A DNA stretch of 36,776 nt from Aliarcobacter sp. (GTDB lineage: Bacteria; Campylobacterota; Campylobacteria; Campylobacterales; Arcobacteraceae). The position numbers and the translations under genes were made by a program. Position 1 is the first letter of the stretch; the number at the start of each line of letters is the position of its first letter. The stretch covers positions 1 to 36,776 of the forward strand of contig JAQVLW010000022.1 of the NCBI GenBank assembly GCA_028703945.1, given 5' to 3'. Below are positions 10,639 through 18,855 of this stretch, piece by piece. The notes under the pieces were generated by a model. It saw nothing but the letters and a program-made list of their open reading frames with translations. It made no database searches and was not told the DNA's origin.

Positions 10639-11180
10639 AGATAAGGCTTTAATTTTTCAACACATAATCCCATGGCAGTACTTTCATATCCTGTAACGCT
10701 TTTAATATATGGTTTACAAAATCCTTCAACCATTATTGCACCTGCTTTTCCAAAACACTCTCCTGAATCTAAATACTCTTGCATATGGTTTTTATCAAAT
10801 TTCTCAAACTCATAAGTTGTAATAGATATATCAATTAGTTCTTTTTCTTTTGATTTGTAAATCATACAAGTTATAACTGAAGTTTTATTTCCGCTTTGAA
10901 GTTCTAGCATAGCTTTTGCATCAGCTAAATCTTTTGCTTTTCTTAAAAGTTTTCCTTCACAAGTTACAACAGAGTCAGCAACTAATAAAGGCATATCTTT
11001 AATTCCATGTTTTTTATAAAGTTCATCAAACTTTCCAATAGTAGCTTCATAACAAAATGATTTAGGATTTGTTGTAATTATAGAATCCTCATCAAAATCT
11101 CCACCATTTTGAATAAAATTTATGCCAAAATTTTTTAAAATTAATGCTCGCGTAGGTGAATTTGAACCAAGTCTAATCAA
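10635..11180 (-). CDS. maf: Maf family nucleotide pyrophosphatase
   Basis: Maf proteins hydrolyse non-canonical or methylated nucleoside triphosphates and are linked to septum inhibition. The 181-aa length is normal. The N-terminus RLGSNSPTRALIL (3-15) is the nucleotide-binding Maf signature. VADSVVTCEGKLLRKAKD (about 67-84) contains the catalytic Asp and the KxxD region. YLDSGECFGKAGA matches the family's conserved GKAGA segment. The start is TTG (11178-11180) with AAGGG upstream, and a TATAAT -10 at 11201-11206. In Campylobacter maf lies beside alaS (from memory); here 4.4 kb intervenes. Confidence 0.9.
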   Translation of the reverse strand: MIRLGSNSPTRALILKNFGINFIQNGGDFDEDSIITTNPKSFCYEATIGKFDELYKKHGIKDMPLLVADSVVTCEGKLLRKAKDLADAKAMLELQSGNKTSVITCMIYKSKEKELIDISITTYEFEKFDKNHMQEYLDSGECFGKAGAIMVEGFCKPYIKSVTGYESTAMGLCVEKLKPYL

Positions 11181-11200
11181 ATTAAGCCCTTTTTATTTGG

Positions 11201-11223
11201 ATTATACACAATTTGAATATAAT
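11201..11223. promoter_or_regulatory. Face-to-face divergent -10 elements (maf and the membrane protein gene)
   Basis: On the minus strand, bases 11206-11201 read TATAAT, 21 bases from the maf start. On the plus strand, bases 11218-11223 read TATAAT, 42 bases before the ATG at 11265. The two -10 boxes lie only 11 bases apart, so RNA polymerase binding at one would block the other. Confidence 0.5.
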
Positions 11224-11264
11224 TGCCTTTTAAAATTTAGACCAAAAATAAAGAGTTAAATTAA

Positions 11265-12554
11265 ATGTCATTTTTGTCAAAAATATCTGGTTTACTAATC
11301 TTTCTTTCTTTTTTAACAACTTTATATTCTTATTTCTTTAATGAGAAATTATTAATCTTTGCAGGAATTTTTGCATGGATTTCATTTTTGATACTTTTTT
11401 CTTCTCTTAAAAATAAAAAAATTATTATAGTTTTATTAATATTGAGTTTTTTAGCTTTTTTTGTTTCATATTTTAATGGTTTTAAAATCGATTTTATAAA
11501 AGTATTTACAGTAAATCAATATTTATTAACGCTATTAATTGCAGTTGGATTTTTAAGACTTATTGCAACTCCCAAAAAAGAGAAAAATTTCCAACTTCCA
11601 AAAGGTAAAAAATCTTTTATAAAAACATATTTAAGTGTACATCTTTTTGGTTCAGTTATAAATATATCCTCACTTATTTTGGTGGCAGATAAAATGTATA
11701 AAAAAGCACCTTTGACAAATATTCAAGTTGTTTTATTAACAAGAGCCTTTGCAAGTGATGCTTATTGGTCTCCTTTTTTTGTAGCATTTGCAGCAGCTAT
11801 TACTTATGCTCCTAATTTAGATACATCTGTGATTTTATTAAACGGAATAGTTTTATCAATGTTCGCTTTTTTAATTACATATTATGAAGTAAACAATAAT
11901 AAAGAGTTTAATATAGATGAATTTAGAGGTTATCCTTTATCTTTTGAAAGTCTATATTTGCCATTTATGTTAGCTTTATTAGTTTTAATTACTAACTATT
12001 TTTTCCCAAATATCAAAGTGATTGTTTTGATTTCTACTTATTCAATATTGATGTGTTTATTTATTCTGCCTATAACAAAAGGCTTAAGTAAATCTTTTTC
12101 TAAATTGGCTTTTTATATAAGTGATGAATTGCCAAAAATGAAAACTGAAATGTCACTTTTTTTAGTTGCAGGAATGTTTGGAATTTCTATTAGTTCCATA
12201 TTAATTGCTATGAATTTAGAGTTACCCTTTGAAATTTTTGATTGGCAAATAGCTTCAATATTACTTTTTATATTTATTCTTTTAGCTTTTGTAGGAATTC
12301 ATCCAATTATAACTATTGCAATAATCGGGGATTTTTTAAGTGGAGTAAATCATACTCTTTTAGCTTTGACTTTTTTAATGGCTTGGTCAACAACTGTCTC
12401 AACATCCCCTTTTTCAGGCTTAAACTTAACGGTTGTTGCAAGATATGATTTTTCTGCAAAAGAGATATTTAAATTAAATATTTTTTATGCTTTTAAAGTG
12501 TATTTAATTTGTATTGTATGTCTATTTATTTTATCAAAATATTTAGGTTTATAA
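11265..12554 (+). CDS. Predicted multi-pass inner-membrane transporter, family not certain
   Basis: A 429-aa, very hydrophobic protein with roughly eleven or twelve predicted membrane spans. Two similar-looking segments are notable. AFASDAYWSPFFVAFAAAI (about 164-182) and GIHPIITIAIIGDFL (about 345-359) sit at equivalent places in the two halves, and MAWSTTVSTSPFSGLN (about 373-388) follows the second. Short polar and Pro-rich breaks in mid-membrane like these recall the re-entrant loops of the ion-transporter (IT) superfamily, so an anion or carboxylate transporter is possible. The substrate cannot be named. It is the first gene of the segment separating maf from alaS. Confidence 0.75.
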   Translation: MSFLSKISGLLIFLSFLTTLYSYFFNEKLLIFAGIFAWISFLILFSSLKNKKIIIVLLILSFLAFFVSYFNGFKIDFIKVFTVNQYLLTLLIAVGFLRLIATPKKEKNFQLPKGKKSFIKTYLSVHLFGSVINISSLILVADKMYKKAPLTNIQVVLLTRAFASDAYWSPFFVAFAAAITYAPNLDTSVILLNGIVLSMFAFLITYYEVNNNKEFNIDEFRGYPLSFESLYLPFMLALLVLITNYFFPNIKVIVLISTYSILMCLFILPITKGLSKSFSKLAFYISDELPKMKTEMSLFLVAGMFGISISSILIAMNLELPFEIFDWQIASILLFIFILLAFVGIHPIITIAIIGDFLSGVNHTLLALTFLMAWSTTVSTSPFSGLNLTVVARYDFSAKEIFKLNIFYAFKVYLICIVCLFILSKYLGL

Positions 12555-12601
12555 AAAATCATACATATATCATTTTATTTTTATAGAATTCTAGAAATAT
12601 T

Positions 12602-12672
12602 AGTAGATACACGGCTATTCGTACTCTTTCTGCTTCCTAGATTTAAGAACTGTGTATTTACTTTATTTTTAT
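12602..12672 (+). ncRNA. Long stem-loop with T-rich tail; candidate small RNA or terminator
   Basis: AGTAGATACACGG (12602-12614) pairs with CTGTGTATTTACT (12650-12662) over 13 bp, counting two G-U pairs as RNA on the plus strand. The loop is 35 bases, with a possible inner TCTT/AAGA stem. TTTATTTTTAT follows. A TATAGA -10-like sequence at 12582-12587 would start a transcript right at the base of the stem. It could instead terminate the upstream gene, though the loop is too long for a classical terminator. The G-U pairs favour RNA structure over a DNA palindrome on this strand. Confidence 0.35.
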
Positions 12673-12682
12673 CATTATTAGT

Positions 12683-12688
12683 TACAAT
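12683..12688 (+). promoter_or_regulatory. Possible -10 element for the AEC transporter gene
   Basis: TACAAT lies 27 bases before the ATG at 12716. No clear -35 is seen. It is the best candidate in the spacer downstream of the long stem-loop. Confidence 0.3.
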
Positions 12689-12715
12689 TATCCTAAATTA
12701 TTTTAAGTGATTTAT

Positions 12716-13642
12716 ATGAATCTATTTTTTATTTTATTAGGAAAAATTTCCCCTTTATATCTAAATATTGCAATTGGATATATTCTAACAAGGTATTTTA
12801 GGGTTAAACGAAATTTTATAGCTACCTTGCTTATATATATTTTAGGACCAATTGTAATTCTTTTTGCAACTTTATCTATTGAACTAAACTTACAACTGCT
12901 TTTCTTACCTTTATTTGTTTTCTTTTTTGGAACTACAATTGCTTTTTATATACTAAAAAAATATAAAGATGATTGGAATGATGCTAGTATAAATACTTTA
13001 TCATTTACTTGCGGAACGGGAAATACTGGATATTTTGGAATTCCTTTATCCATGATTTTATTAAGTCCTGAATCTGCAAATATTTTTATTTTTGCAACAC
13101 TTGGGTCATTATTATATGAAAATACAACAGGTTTTTATGTAACTGCAAAGGGAAGTTTTACAGCAAAACAATCTATTATTAAAGTAATTAAACTTCCCCT
13201 TTTATATGCCTTTATTTTAGGTCTTTGTTTAAATATTTTAGGATTTAGAACTCCTGAACATATTATTCCTTATTTTGAAGGTTTTAAATGGTCTTATGGA
13301 ATATTAGGAATGATGATGCTAGGAATGGGAATGAAAGGATTTAATTTAAAAGCTGATGTCGATATAAAATATCTAAGAATTGCATATTTTTATAAATTTA
13401 TTTTTTGGCCAGCTGTTATATTATTCATTATTTTTATAGATAAAAGTTTTCTAGGTTTTTTAAATGAAGAAGTTTATAAAGTTTTATTTTTATTTTCAGT
13501 TGTTCCACTTGCAGGAAATACTGTAACACTTGCAGTATTATTAAAGGCAAGACCTGAAAAAGCTTCCTTTACAGTTCTTTTAAGCACTTTAATATCAGTT
13601 ATTTATATACCGATAGTTTTGATTATATATAGTGGGTTTTAG
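12716..13642 (+). CDS. AEC (auxin efflux carrier) family transporter
   Basis: A 308-aa inner-membrane protein with about ten spans in two five-helix halves. It starts with the AEC-type NIAIGYILTRYF and has the family's mid-protein CGTGNTGYFGIPL segment (about residues 101-113), which forms a broken, substrate-contacting helix. The second half has PLAGNTVTLAVLLKARPE, the matching conserved NTV/A segment. Bacterial AEC proteins carry malate, malonate or similar organic anions; the substrate here is unknown. I chose the ATG at 12716 because AAGTGA precedes it; a GTG three codons upstream (12707) is also in frame. It converges on the NlpC/P60 genes. Confidence 0.85.
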   Translation: MNLFFILLGKISPLYLNIAIGYILTRYFRVKRNFIATLLIYILGPIVILFATLSIELNLQLLFLPLFVFFFGTTIAFYILKKYKDDWNDASINTLSFTCGTGNTGYFGIPLSMILLSPESANIFIFATLGSLLYENTTGFYVTAKGSFTAKQSIIKVIKLPLLYAFILGLCLNILGFRTPEHIIPYFEGFKWSYGILGMMMLGMGMKGFNLKADVDIKYLRIAYFYKFIFWPAVILFIIFIDKSFLGFLNEEVYKVLFLFSVVPLAGNTVTLAVLLKARPEKASFTVLLSTLISVIYIPIVLIIYSGF

Positions 13643-13665
13643 AAGAATTAATTCATAATTCTTCT
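13641..13665. terminator. Perfect 10-bp hairpin at the AEC / NlpC convergent junction
   Basis: AGAAGAATTA (13641-13650) and TAATTCTTCT (13656-13665) pair perfectly around ATTCA. The hairpin includes the end of the AEC stop codon and the stop of the opposite gene. Neither strand has a T-run after it, so its terminator function is inferred from position. Confidence 0.5.
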
Positions 13666-14295
13666 AGCAGTCCAATAAGCATCTTTATAAAAAGGTTTGT
13701 CTAATTTTGAAAATTGGATACCATTAATTGATGAGTGTAAAAAAGCACCATCTCCCATGTAAATTCCAACATGTTTATCTCTTTTACTAGTTTTGAAAAA
13801 AACTAAATCACCCATTTTAAGGTCAGCTTTTTTAACTTCAGTTCCTACATTTACTTGTGTTAAAGTAGTTCTTGGTAATTCAATACCAAATTTTTCTTTA
13901 AAAGCTTTTTGTGTAAAAGCAGAACAATCTATACCTGTTCTTGAAGTTCCACCCATTTTATATTTAACATTTTTCCAATCGTTATAAAAATCAACGAAGG
14001 CTTGTTTTTTTGTTAAAATTCTTGAATTTAAAGATTCAACTTTTTCAGTATCATCTAAAACCAATTTATCATAATCTTTTTTACTTATAGTAGGCTCATA
14101 TTTTGAATGAGGTCTATTTTTAAGTTTATTATTCTCTTCTGCTTCATAAGATGATTTATAATCATTATAAGATATGCTAGAAGCATTCAAATTACTGTTT
14201 TTTATCTTATTGTTCTCTTCTATTTGAATATTCTTGTTACTACAAGCTGTAAGTAATAACATAATTGGTAGAAGTATAAAAGTCTTCTTTATCAC
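13648..14295 (-). CDS. NlpC/P60 family lipoprotein, probable cell-wall endopeptidase (second of a tandem pair)
   Basis: A 215-aa lipoprotein. The signal peptide ends in the lipobox LLTAC with lipidated C18. A low-complexity, Asn/Lys-rich linker follows (about 19-95), then an NlpC/P60 domain (about 100-215). The catalytic residues are visible: C124 in GIDCSAF, H175 in KHVGIYMGDG and H187 in FLHSS. The family cuts peptide bonds in peptidoglycan stems, usually D-Glu-DAP. The start is a GTG at 14293-14295, chosen because AAAGGAGAA sits just before it and it puts the signal peptide at the N-terminus; a longer in-frame ATG at 14346 would overlap the upstream gene. It lies 23 bases after its paralogue and shares its transcript. 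Confidence 0.88.
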   Translation of the reverse strand: MIKKTFILLPIMLLLTACSNKNIQIEENNKIKNSNLNASSISYNDYKSSYEAEENNKLKNRPHSKYEPTISKKDYDKLVLDDTEKVESLNSRILTKKQAFVDFYNDWKNVKYKMGGTSRTGIDCSAFTQKAFKEKFGIELPRTTLTQVNVGTEVKKADLKMGDLVFFKTSKRDKHVGIYMGDGAFLHSSINGIQFSKLDKPFYKDAYWTARRIMN

Positions 14296-14318
14296 TAATT
14301 CTCCTTTTATAATAAAAT

Positions 14319-14924
14319 TTAATCGATAATTCTTTGTGCCTTCCAATAGCTTTTGCTAAAATAAGAATTACTTAATTCGGAAATTGTCACACCAATTTTT
14401 GTTGAGGCATGAACAAATAATCCATCTTCAAGATATATGCCAACATGGTTTATATCATCACCTGTTTTGAAGAATACTAAATCTCCACTTAGTAATTGAC
14501 CTTTATCTATTTCTTTCCCAACCTGAGACTGTAAAAGGGTTGTTCTTGGTACAGATAAATTAAATTTCTCTTTAAAGGCTTTTTGTATAAAACCAGAGCA
14601 ATCAATTCCGCTTTTTGAATCACCACCTAATTTATATTCTACACCCTCCCATTCACTATAAAAATCGAATAGTTCTAAGTTTAAATCTATTCGTTCATTC
14701 TGATAGCTTAAAGAGTCTAGGTTTTTCTTTGATTTCATAATTTCTTTATACTTTTTAAATTTCATATCTCTTTGTCTTATAGTGTTTTCCAAAGAAGCAC
14801 TTTGAAATATGTATTCACCATTTTGTGATGATAAACTATTATCATCATTATTTTTAAGTGAACACCCTGCCATTATAAGTGACAAAATAAGAAATAGTAA
14901 AAAGTTTTTAAAATATATAATCAA
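14319..14924 (-). CDS. NlpC/P60 family lipoprotein, probable cell-wall endopeptidase (first of a tandem pair)
   Basis: A 201-aa lipoprotein, paralogous to its downstream neighbour. The lipobox is IMAGC with lipidated C21. A variable linker (22-85) precedes the NlpC/P60 domain (about 86-201), with C109 in GIDCSGF, H160 in NHVGIY and H172 in FVHAS. The catalytic domains of the pair are clearly alike (for example PRTTL then a GDLVFFKT block in both), while their linkers differ. The start is TTG (14922-14924) with AAAAGG upstream; no ATG is placed to leave the signal peptide intact. A consensus promoter lies 37 bases upstream. Confidence 0.87.
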   Translation of the reverse strand: MIIYFKNFLLFLILSLIMAGCSLKNNDDNSLSSQNGEYIFQSASLENTIRQRDMKFKKYKEIMKSKKNLDSLSYQNERIDLNLELFDFYSEWEGVEYKLGGDSKSGIDCSGFIQKAFKEKFNLSVPRTTLLQSQVGKEIDKGQLLSGDLVFFKTGDDINHVGIYLEDGLFVHASTKIGVTISELSNSYFSKSYWKAQRIID

Positions 14925-14960
14925 ATTAAATACCTTTTAAATTATAGGTTTCCGACTTTA

Positions 14961-14989
14961 ATAGTATTGAAAAATAAAACATATGTCAA
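14961..14989 (-). promoter_or_regulatory. Consensus-like sigma-70 promoter for the NlpC/P60 pair
   Basis: On the minus strand, TTGACA (14989-14984) and TACTAT (14966-14961) are separated by exactly 17 bases. This is the only strong -35/-10 pair seen in the window; other promoters show only a -10. Transcription would start near 14954, leaving a leader of about 30 bases before the TTG start. Confidence 0.65.
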
Positions 14990-15007
14990 GTTTTAATCTC
15001 TATTTTG

Positions 15008-15018
15008 TATAATATAAT
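15008..15018 (+). promoter_or_regulatory. -10 element(s) for the orphan lipoprotein gene
   Basis: Two overlapping TATAAT boxes (15008-15013 and 15013-15018) lie 22-32 bases before the TTG start at 15040. The ribosome binding site AAAGGAG follows. No -35 is evident. The promoter is back to back with that of the NlpC/P60 pair. Confidence 0.5.
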
Positions 15019-15039
15019 TATAAAAGCAAAGGAGTAATT

Positions 15040-15606
15040 TTGAGAAAAATTATATATTTATCACTATTTTTACTGTTAGGTGGTTGTTCTTCGATAGAAA
15101 ATAATTCTATTGATAATATTCAAATTTTTAAAAATAATAAAAAGAATTTTACATACGATTCTTGTACAAAATTCTCTTATATTTCACAAAATGAAGAAGA
15201 AAAATATGGAAAATTATTTTATGAGTACATAAACTTAGATTCAAATTGTTCTTGGAATGGAATGTCAAGAGGATTTTTTGATGATTTGTTCAAATCAACA
15301 TTAAAGATTAAAAAGATTAAAAATATTGAAAGAATTGAATATAAAAATTATGAATTTAGTACTTATATTATAGATGATAAATATTATATGAATTTAATTT
15401 ACAGTTATTCTGTATATGAAGATTTTTTTATTATTGATTATGAAGGAAAACTTTTTGATGAAATGATTAGGTTATATGATAAAAATTATATAAATAAATA
15501 TACAAATGAGCCTAGATTTAATTCTAATTATTCGAATAGTTTAGTAAGGATGAATATTTTAAATGGGTATTTTTCTAAGCAGGGTGAATCAGATTTTGGG
15601 AATTAG
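15040..15606 (+). CDS. Orphan lipoprotein of unknown function
   Basis: I do not recognise the family. The 188-aa product has a short signal peptide ending in the lipobox LLGGC (lipidated C16). A mature part rich in Asn, Lys, Tyr and Phe follows, with alternating beta-like stretches (for example YEFSTYIIDDKYYMNLIYSY, about 107-126). Mature cysteines at about residues 42 (DSC) and 68 (SNCSW) could form a disulfide. The start is TTG at 15040-15042, set by the strong AAAGGAG and by the signal peptide. It is divergent from the NlpC/P60 pair and converges on alaS. Its low-complexity composition suggests a recent or fast-evolving gene. Confidence 0.75.
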   Translation: MRKIIYLSLFLLLGGCSSIENNSIDNIQIFKNNKKNFTYDSCTKFSYISQNEEEKYGKLFYEYINLDSNCSWNGMSRGFFDDLFKSTLKIKKIKNIERIEYKNYEFSTYIIDDKYYMNLIYSYSVYEDFFIIDYEGKLFDEMIRLYDKNYINKYTNEPRFNSNYSNSLVRMNILNGYFSKQGESDFGN

Positions 15607-15626
15607 AGGATTTATTAAAATCCTCT
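15605..15626. terminator. Perfect 9-bp hairpin at the lipoprotein / alaS junction
   Basis: AGAGGATTT (15605-15613) pairs perfectly with AAATCCTCT (15618-15626) around ATTA. It begins inside the stop codon of the lipoprotein gene and ends four bases from the alaS stop. There is no T-run on either side, so a bidirectional terminator role is inferred from position and symmetry. Confidence 0.5.
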
Positions 15627-15630
15627 AAAA

Positions 15631-18186
15631 TTATAAGTTTTCTTTTGCATAAGTTAAAGCAGCAATTTTTGCATCTTCAACTTTTGTTACATCTTTTCCA
15701 CCAGCTTGTGCGAAGTCAGGTCTTCCACCTCCACCTCCACCAACGATTGGAGCAATGTTTTTAATCCATTCACCAGCTTTGATATTTGTATTTTTACTTC
15801 CTGCAACGATTAAAACTTTGTCGTCTTTTGCTTGAAGTAATAAAACAGCTAGTTTTTCATTCGCATTTTTTAAATCATCAACAATTTTCTTTAAATCACC
15901 ATTTTCAACAACAGCAACTACAACTTTTGTATCGCCAATTAACTCTTCACTAATTGGAGCTGATGTTTGGCTTTGCGCAGTTTCAACTTCTTTTTTTAAA
16001 TCTTTGATTTGCTCTTTTAATTTTTTAATTCCAGCAATTACATCATTGTTTTTAATTTCAGCTTTGATCTCATTCATTGAATTGATAATTTCTTTAGTAT
16101 AAGCAATAGCAGCAGCTCCACAAACAGCTTCTATTCTTCGCACACCTGCGCTTACGCCTGATTCTTTAACTACATAAAAACTTCCAATATCAGCTGTGTT
16201 TTTCACATGTGTTCCACCACAAAACTCAACAGAAACATCAGAAAAACTTACAACTCTAACCATATCACCATATTTTTCGCCAAACATAGCAATAGCACCT
16301 TTGTTTTTAGCTTGGTCTATTGGTAACTCTTCTACATTACCAGCGATTCCTCTTGAAATCATAGTATTTACTAAATCTTCAACTTCATCAATTTGAGCAG
16401 TTGTCATAGCTTTTGGATAAGTAAAGTCAAATCTTAATCTTGAACTATCATTTAAAGAACCAGCCTGAGAAACACTGTCTCCTAAAACCATTTTTAATGC
16501 ACTTTGTAAAAGGTGAGTAGCACTATGATGTTTTGCTATTTCATATCTATTTACTACAACTGCATCAACAGTTTCATTTTGATTTAAACTTGAATTTGCA
16601 ACTTTAACTTTTGAAAGATTTAATCCATGGAATTTTTGAGTATCTTCAATAATAGCAATATGTTTATTATCTTCTAATGCTCCAATATCTCCACTTTGCC
16701 CACCACTTGTTGCATAAAATGGAGTAAAATCTAACATAACCCAACCAATAGAATTTTTTTCTAATGTTGAAACTTCTTTAAAGTTTTCATCTAAAAGCGC
16801 AAGAATTTTTGATTTGTAAGTTACATTTTCATATCCAACAAATTTATTTATTCCATATTTTTCAATTAATTGTTTAAAATCACCGTCATTTGAAGCGTCA
16901 CCACTTCCTTTCCAAGCAGCTTTTGCCATAGCTTTTTGATTACTCATTAATTCATCAAATTTTGCTAAATCAACTTTTAAATTTCTATCTCTTAACATAT
17001 CTTCTGTTAAATCCAAAGGGAATCCATAAGTATCATATAATTTGAATGCAATTTCTCCTGAGAAAATATCTTTTGTATTTGCTAACTCATCATTAAATAA
17101 AGACATTCCTAAATCAATAGTTTTAAAGAATCTATCTTCTTCAAGTGTTAATTGCTCTTTTACAAAGTTTTGATTTTCCACAAGTTCTGTGTAATGTCCA
17201 CCTAAAATAGAAATTAATGTATCAAGTAATTTAGCCATAAATGGTTTTCTAAATCCTAAAAGATAACCATGTCTAACCGCACGTCTAAGAATTCTTCTTA
17301 ATACATAAGGTCTTCCTTCATTTCCAAATAAAATACCTTGAGATAACATAAATGATGTAGCTCTTAAATGATCAGCAATAACTCTATATGAACCGATATT
17401 TTCAGGAGTTGCTTTTTTACCTGTAAGTTCTTCAATTTTTTCAATAATTGGTTTAAAGTTTGAAGAATCAAAATTATTTAAAACACCTTCTTTAATAGCA
17501 ATAACTCTTTCAAGACCCATTCCTGTGTCAATAGATGGTTTTGGAAGTGGATTTAGTTTTCCATCAACTGTTCTTTCGTACTGCATAAATACTAAGTTCC
17601 AGATTTCTAAGAATCTATCTCCATCTCCACCCATATAATCTTCAGGTCCATTAAAATGCTCAGAACCTTGATCATAAAAAATTTCACTACATGGTCCACA
17701 AGGACCTGTATCACCCATTGCCCAGAAATTATCTTTATCTCCAAATCTTATAATTCTTGATGAATCTATATATTTTGTCCAGATATTAAATGCTTCATCA
17801 TCAGTTTCATGAACAGTTACCCATAATTTTTCAATTGGAAGTGCTAAATTTACTGTAATAAATTCCCATGCATAAGCAATTGCATCAATTTTAAAATAAT
17901 CTCCAAATGAGAAATTTCCTAACATCTCAAAAAGTGTATGATGTCTTGCTGTGTATCCAACATTTTCTAAGTCATTGTGTTTTCCACCAGCTCTTACACA
18001 TAATTGACAAGATGTTGCACGGGGATTTTCAGGTCTTGGAACTGAACCTGTGAAAATGTCTTTAAATTGAACCATCCCTGCATTTGTAAACATTAATGTA
18101 GGATCATCTGGAACTAATGGCATAGAAGAAACTATGTCATGACCTTTACTTTTAAAAAATTCTAAATATTCTTTTCTGATATCCAT
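15631..18186 (-). CDS. alaS: Alanyl-tRNA synthetase
   Basis: AlaS charges tRNA-Ala and edits mischarged Ser/Gly. The 851-aa protein has all domains. The class II catalytic core (about 1-240) includes [21 protein letters not shown] and GMGLERV. The anticodon-independent tRNA-recognition domain follows. The editing domain has HHSATH with zinc ligands H554 and H558, plus C656 and H660 in CGGTH. The C-terminal C-Ala/DHHA1 domain ends [16 protein letters not shown] chose the ATG at 18184-18186 because GGA lies seven bases upstream and relatives begin MDIRK; an ATG four codons further out (18198) is possible. It is divergent from trxA. Confidence 0.95.
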   Translation of the reverse strand: MDIRKEYLEFFKSKGHDIVSSMPLVPDDPTLMFTNAGMVQFKDIFTGSVPRPENPRATSCQLCVRAGGKHNDLENVGYTARHHTLFEMLGNFSFGDYFKIDAIAYAWEFITVNLALPIEKLWVTVHETDDEAFNIWTKYIDSSRIIRFGDKDNFWAMGDTGPCGPCSEIFYDQGSEHFNGPEDYMGGDGDRFLEIWNLVFMQYERTVDGKLNPLPKPSIDTGMGLERVIAIKEGVLNNFDSSNFKPIIEKIEELTGKKATPENIGSYRVIADHLRATSFMLSQGILFGNEGRPYVLRRILRRAVRHGYLLGFRKPFMAKLLDTLISILGGHYTELVENQNFVKEQLTLEEDRFFKTIDLGMSLFNDELANTKDIFSGEIAFKLYDTYGFPLDLTEDMLRDRNLKVDLAKFDELMSNQKAMAKAAWKGSGDASNDGDFKQLIEKYGINKFVGYENVTYKSKILALLDENFKEVSTLEKNSIGWVMLDFTPFYATSGGQSGDIGALEDNKHIAIIEDTQKFHGLNLSKVKVANSSLNQNETVDAVVVNRYEIAKHHSATHLLQSALKMVLGDSVSQAGSLNDSSRLRFDFTYPKAMTTAQIDEVEDLVNTMISRGIAGNVEELPIDQAKNKGAIAMFGEKYGDMVRVVSFSDVSVEFCGGTHVKNTADIGSFYVVKESGVSAGVRRIEAVCGAAAIAYTKEIINSMNEIKAEIKNNDVIAGIKKLKEQIKDLKKEVETAQSQTSAPISEELIGDTKVVVAVVENGDLKKIVDDLKNANEKLAVLLLQAKDDKVLIVAGSKNTNIKAGEWIKNIAPIVGGGGGGRPDFAQAGGKDVTKVEDAKIAALTYAKENL

Positions 18187-18294
18187 AAAATTATCCATTT
18201 TAAATTAAATTATCTTATTTTAACTAAAAAATTATTTAGCCTTGATTAGTGATAACTTAATATAATGTAAAACAAAATTTAAGTTTTCACAAGT

Positions 18295-18300
18295 TATAAT
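18295..18300 (+). promoter_or_regulatory. -10 element for trxA
   Basis: TATAAT lies 70 bases before the trxA ATG, giving a leader of about 64 bases. No -35 is recognisable. The leader contains TTTAGC (18303-18308) and GCTAAA (18333-18338), which could pair as a weak 6-bp stem. Confidence 0.45.
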
Positions 18301-18370
18301 GATTTAGCTTAGTTTATAACGAAAATAATTGGCTAAAAATGAAATTTAAATTTAATAATAAGGAAATAAA

Positions 18371-18688
18371 ATGGGAAAATATATTGAATTAACTCCTGCA
18401 AATTTTGAAGAAGTTACAAAAGAGGGTGTATCAATGGTAGATTTTTGGGCTCCTTGGTGTGGACCTTGTAGAATGATTGCTCCAGTTATTGAAGAATTGG
18501 CTACTGATTTTGAAGGTAAAGCAAATATTTGTAAAGTAAATACAGATGAAGAACAAGATTTAGCAGTAAAATACGGGATTAGATCAATTCCTACAATTTT
18601 ATTCATGAAAAATGGTGAAGTTGTTGATACTATGGTAGGGGCTTCTTCTAAACAAGCATTTACTGATAAAATCAATTCATTATTATAA
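18371..18688 (+). CDS. trxA: Thioredoxin
   Basis: A 105-aa thioredoxin that reduces protein disulfides in the cytosol using electrons from thioredoxin reductase. The active site is WCGPC with C30 and C33. The buried Asp lies in VDFWAPW (D24), and the cis-Pro loop is IRSIPTIL (P76 region). Length and fold are typical of TrxA. AAGGAAA precedes the ATG. It has its own promoter and a strong terminator, so it is mainly a single-gene transcript, although its reductase trxB follows 200 bases downstream. Confidence 0.96.
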   Translation: MGKYIELTPANFEEVTKEGVSMVDFWAPWCGPCRMIAPVIEELATDFEGKANICKVNTDEEQDLAVKYGIRSIPTILFMKNGEVVDTMVGASSKQAFTDKINSLL

Positions 18689-18708
18689 TATATACAATTA
18701 AATATTTT

Positions 18709-18744
18709 AAAAAAGGGAGAAGTTCTTACTTCTCCCTTTTTTTT
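18709..18744 (+). terminator. Rho-independent terminator of trxA
   Basis: An A-run leads into GGGAGAAG (18715-18722), a six-base loop, CTTCTCCC (18729-18736) and eight Ts. With the A/T flanks the stem reaches 14 bp. It is one of the clearest terminators in the window. Confidence 0.93.
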
Positions 18745-18818
18745 ATGTACTTAATATAAATATAAATTATTATTAGATAAAATTTATCCTTAATTAGTAT
18801 TATATTTAACCTATAACT

Positions 18819-18834
18819 TACAAATATTTTTGTA
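18819..18834 (+). promoter_or_regulatory. Palindrome overlapping the likely trxB -35 region
   Basis: TACAAA (18819-18824), four bases, then TTTGTA (18829-18834) form a perfect 6-bp inverted repeat. It ends 21 bases before the probable -10 at 18856, so a bound protein would cover the -35 region. It could be an operator, but short AT palindromes are frequent in this genome. Confidence 0.25.
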
Positions 18835-18855
18835 TTATTGTATTTTAAAAAATAC

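Noticed and set aside
12242..12448. Plus-strand frame of 68 codons inside the membrane transporter gene
   Set aside because: It is an out-of-frame read of a hydrophobic, T-rich stretch, with no start signals.
12603..12661. Possible tRNA or tRNA-like gene
   Set aside because: The stem is long, but there is no T-loop (GTTCRANYC), no anticodon arm and no CCA end.
13793..13987. Plus-strand frame of 64 codons opposite an NlpC/P60 gene
   Set aside because: It is antisense to the conserved catalytic domain, with no ribosome binding site or recognisable product.
18291..18306. PerR box upstream of trxA
   Set aside because: The first half-site TTATAAT is just the -10 box; the second half matches in only three of seven bases.
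18303..18338. Riboswitch or attenuator in the trxA leader
   Set aside because: Only a 6-bp AT-rich stem is available and no known riboswitch features are present.
18352..18675. Minus-strand frame of 107 codons covering trxA
   Set aside because: It mirrors the thioredoxin gene almost base for base; trxA has the WCGPC motif and a proper start.
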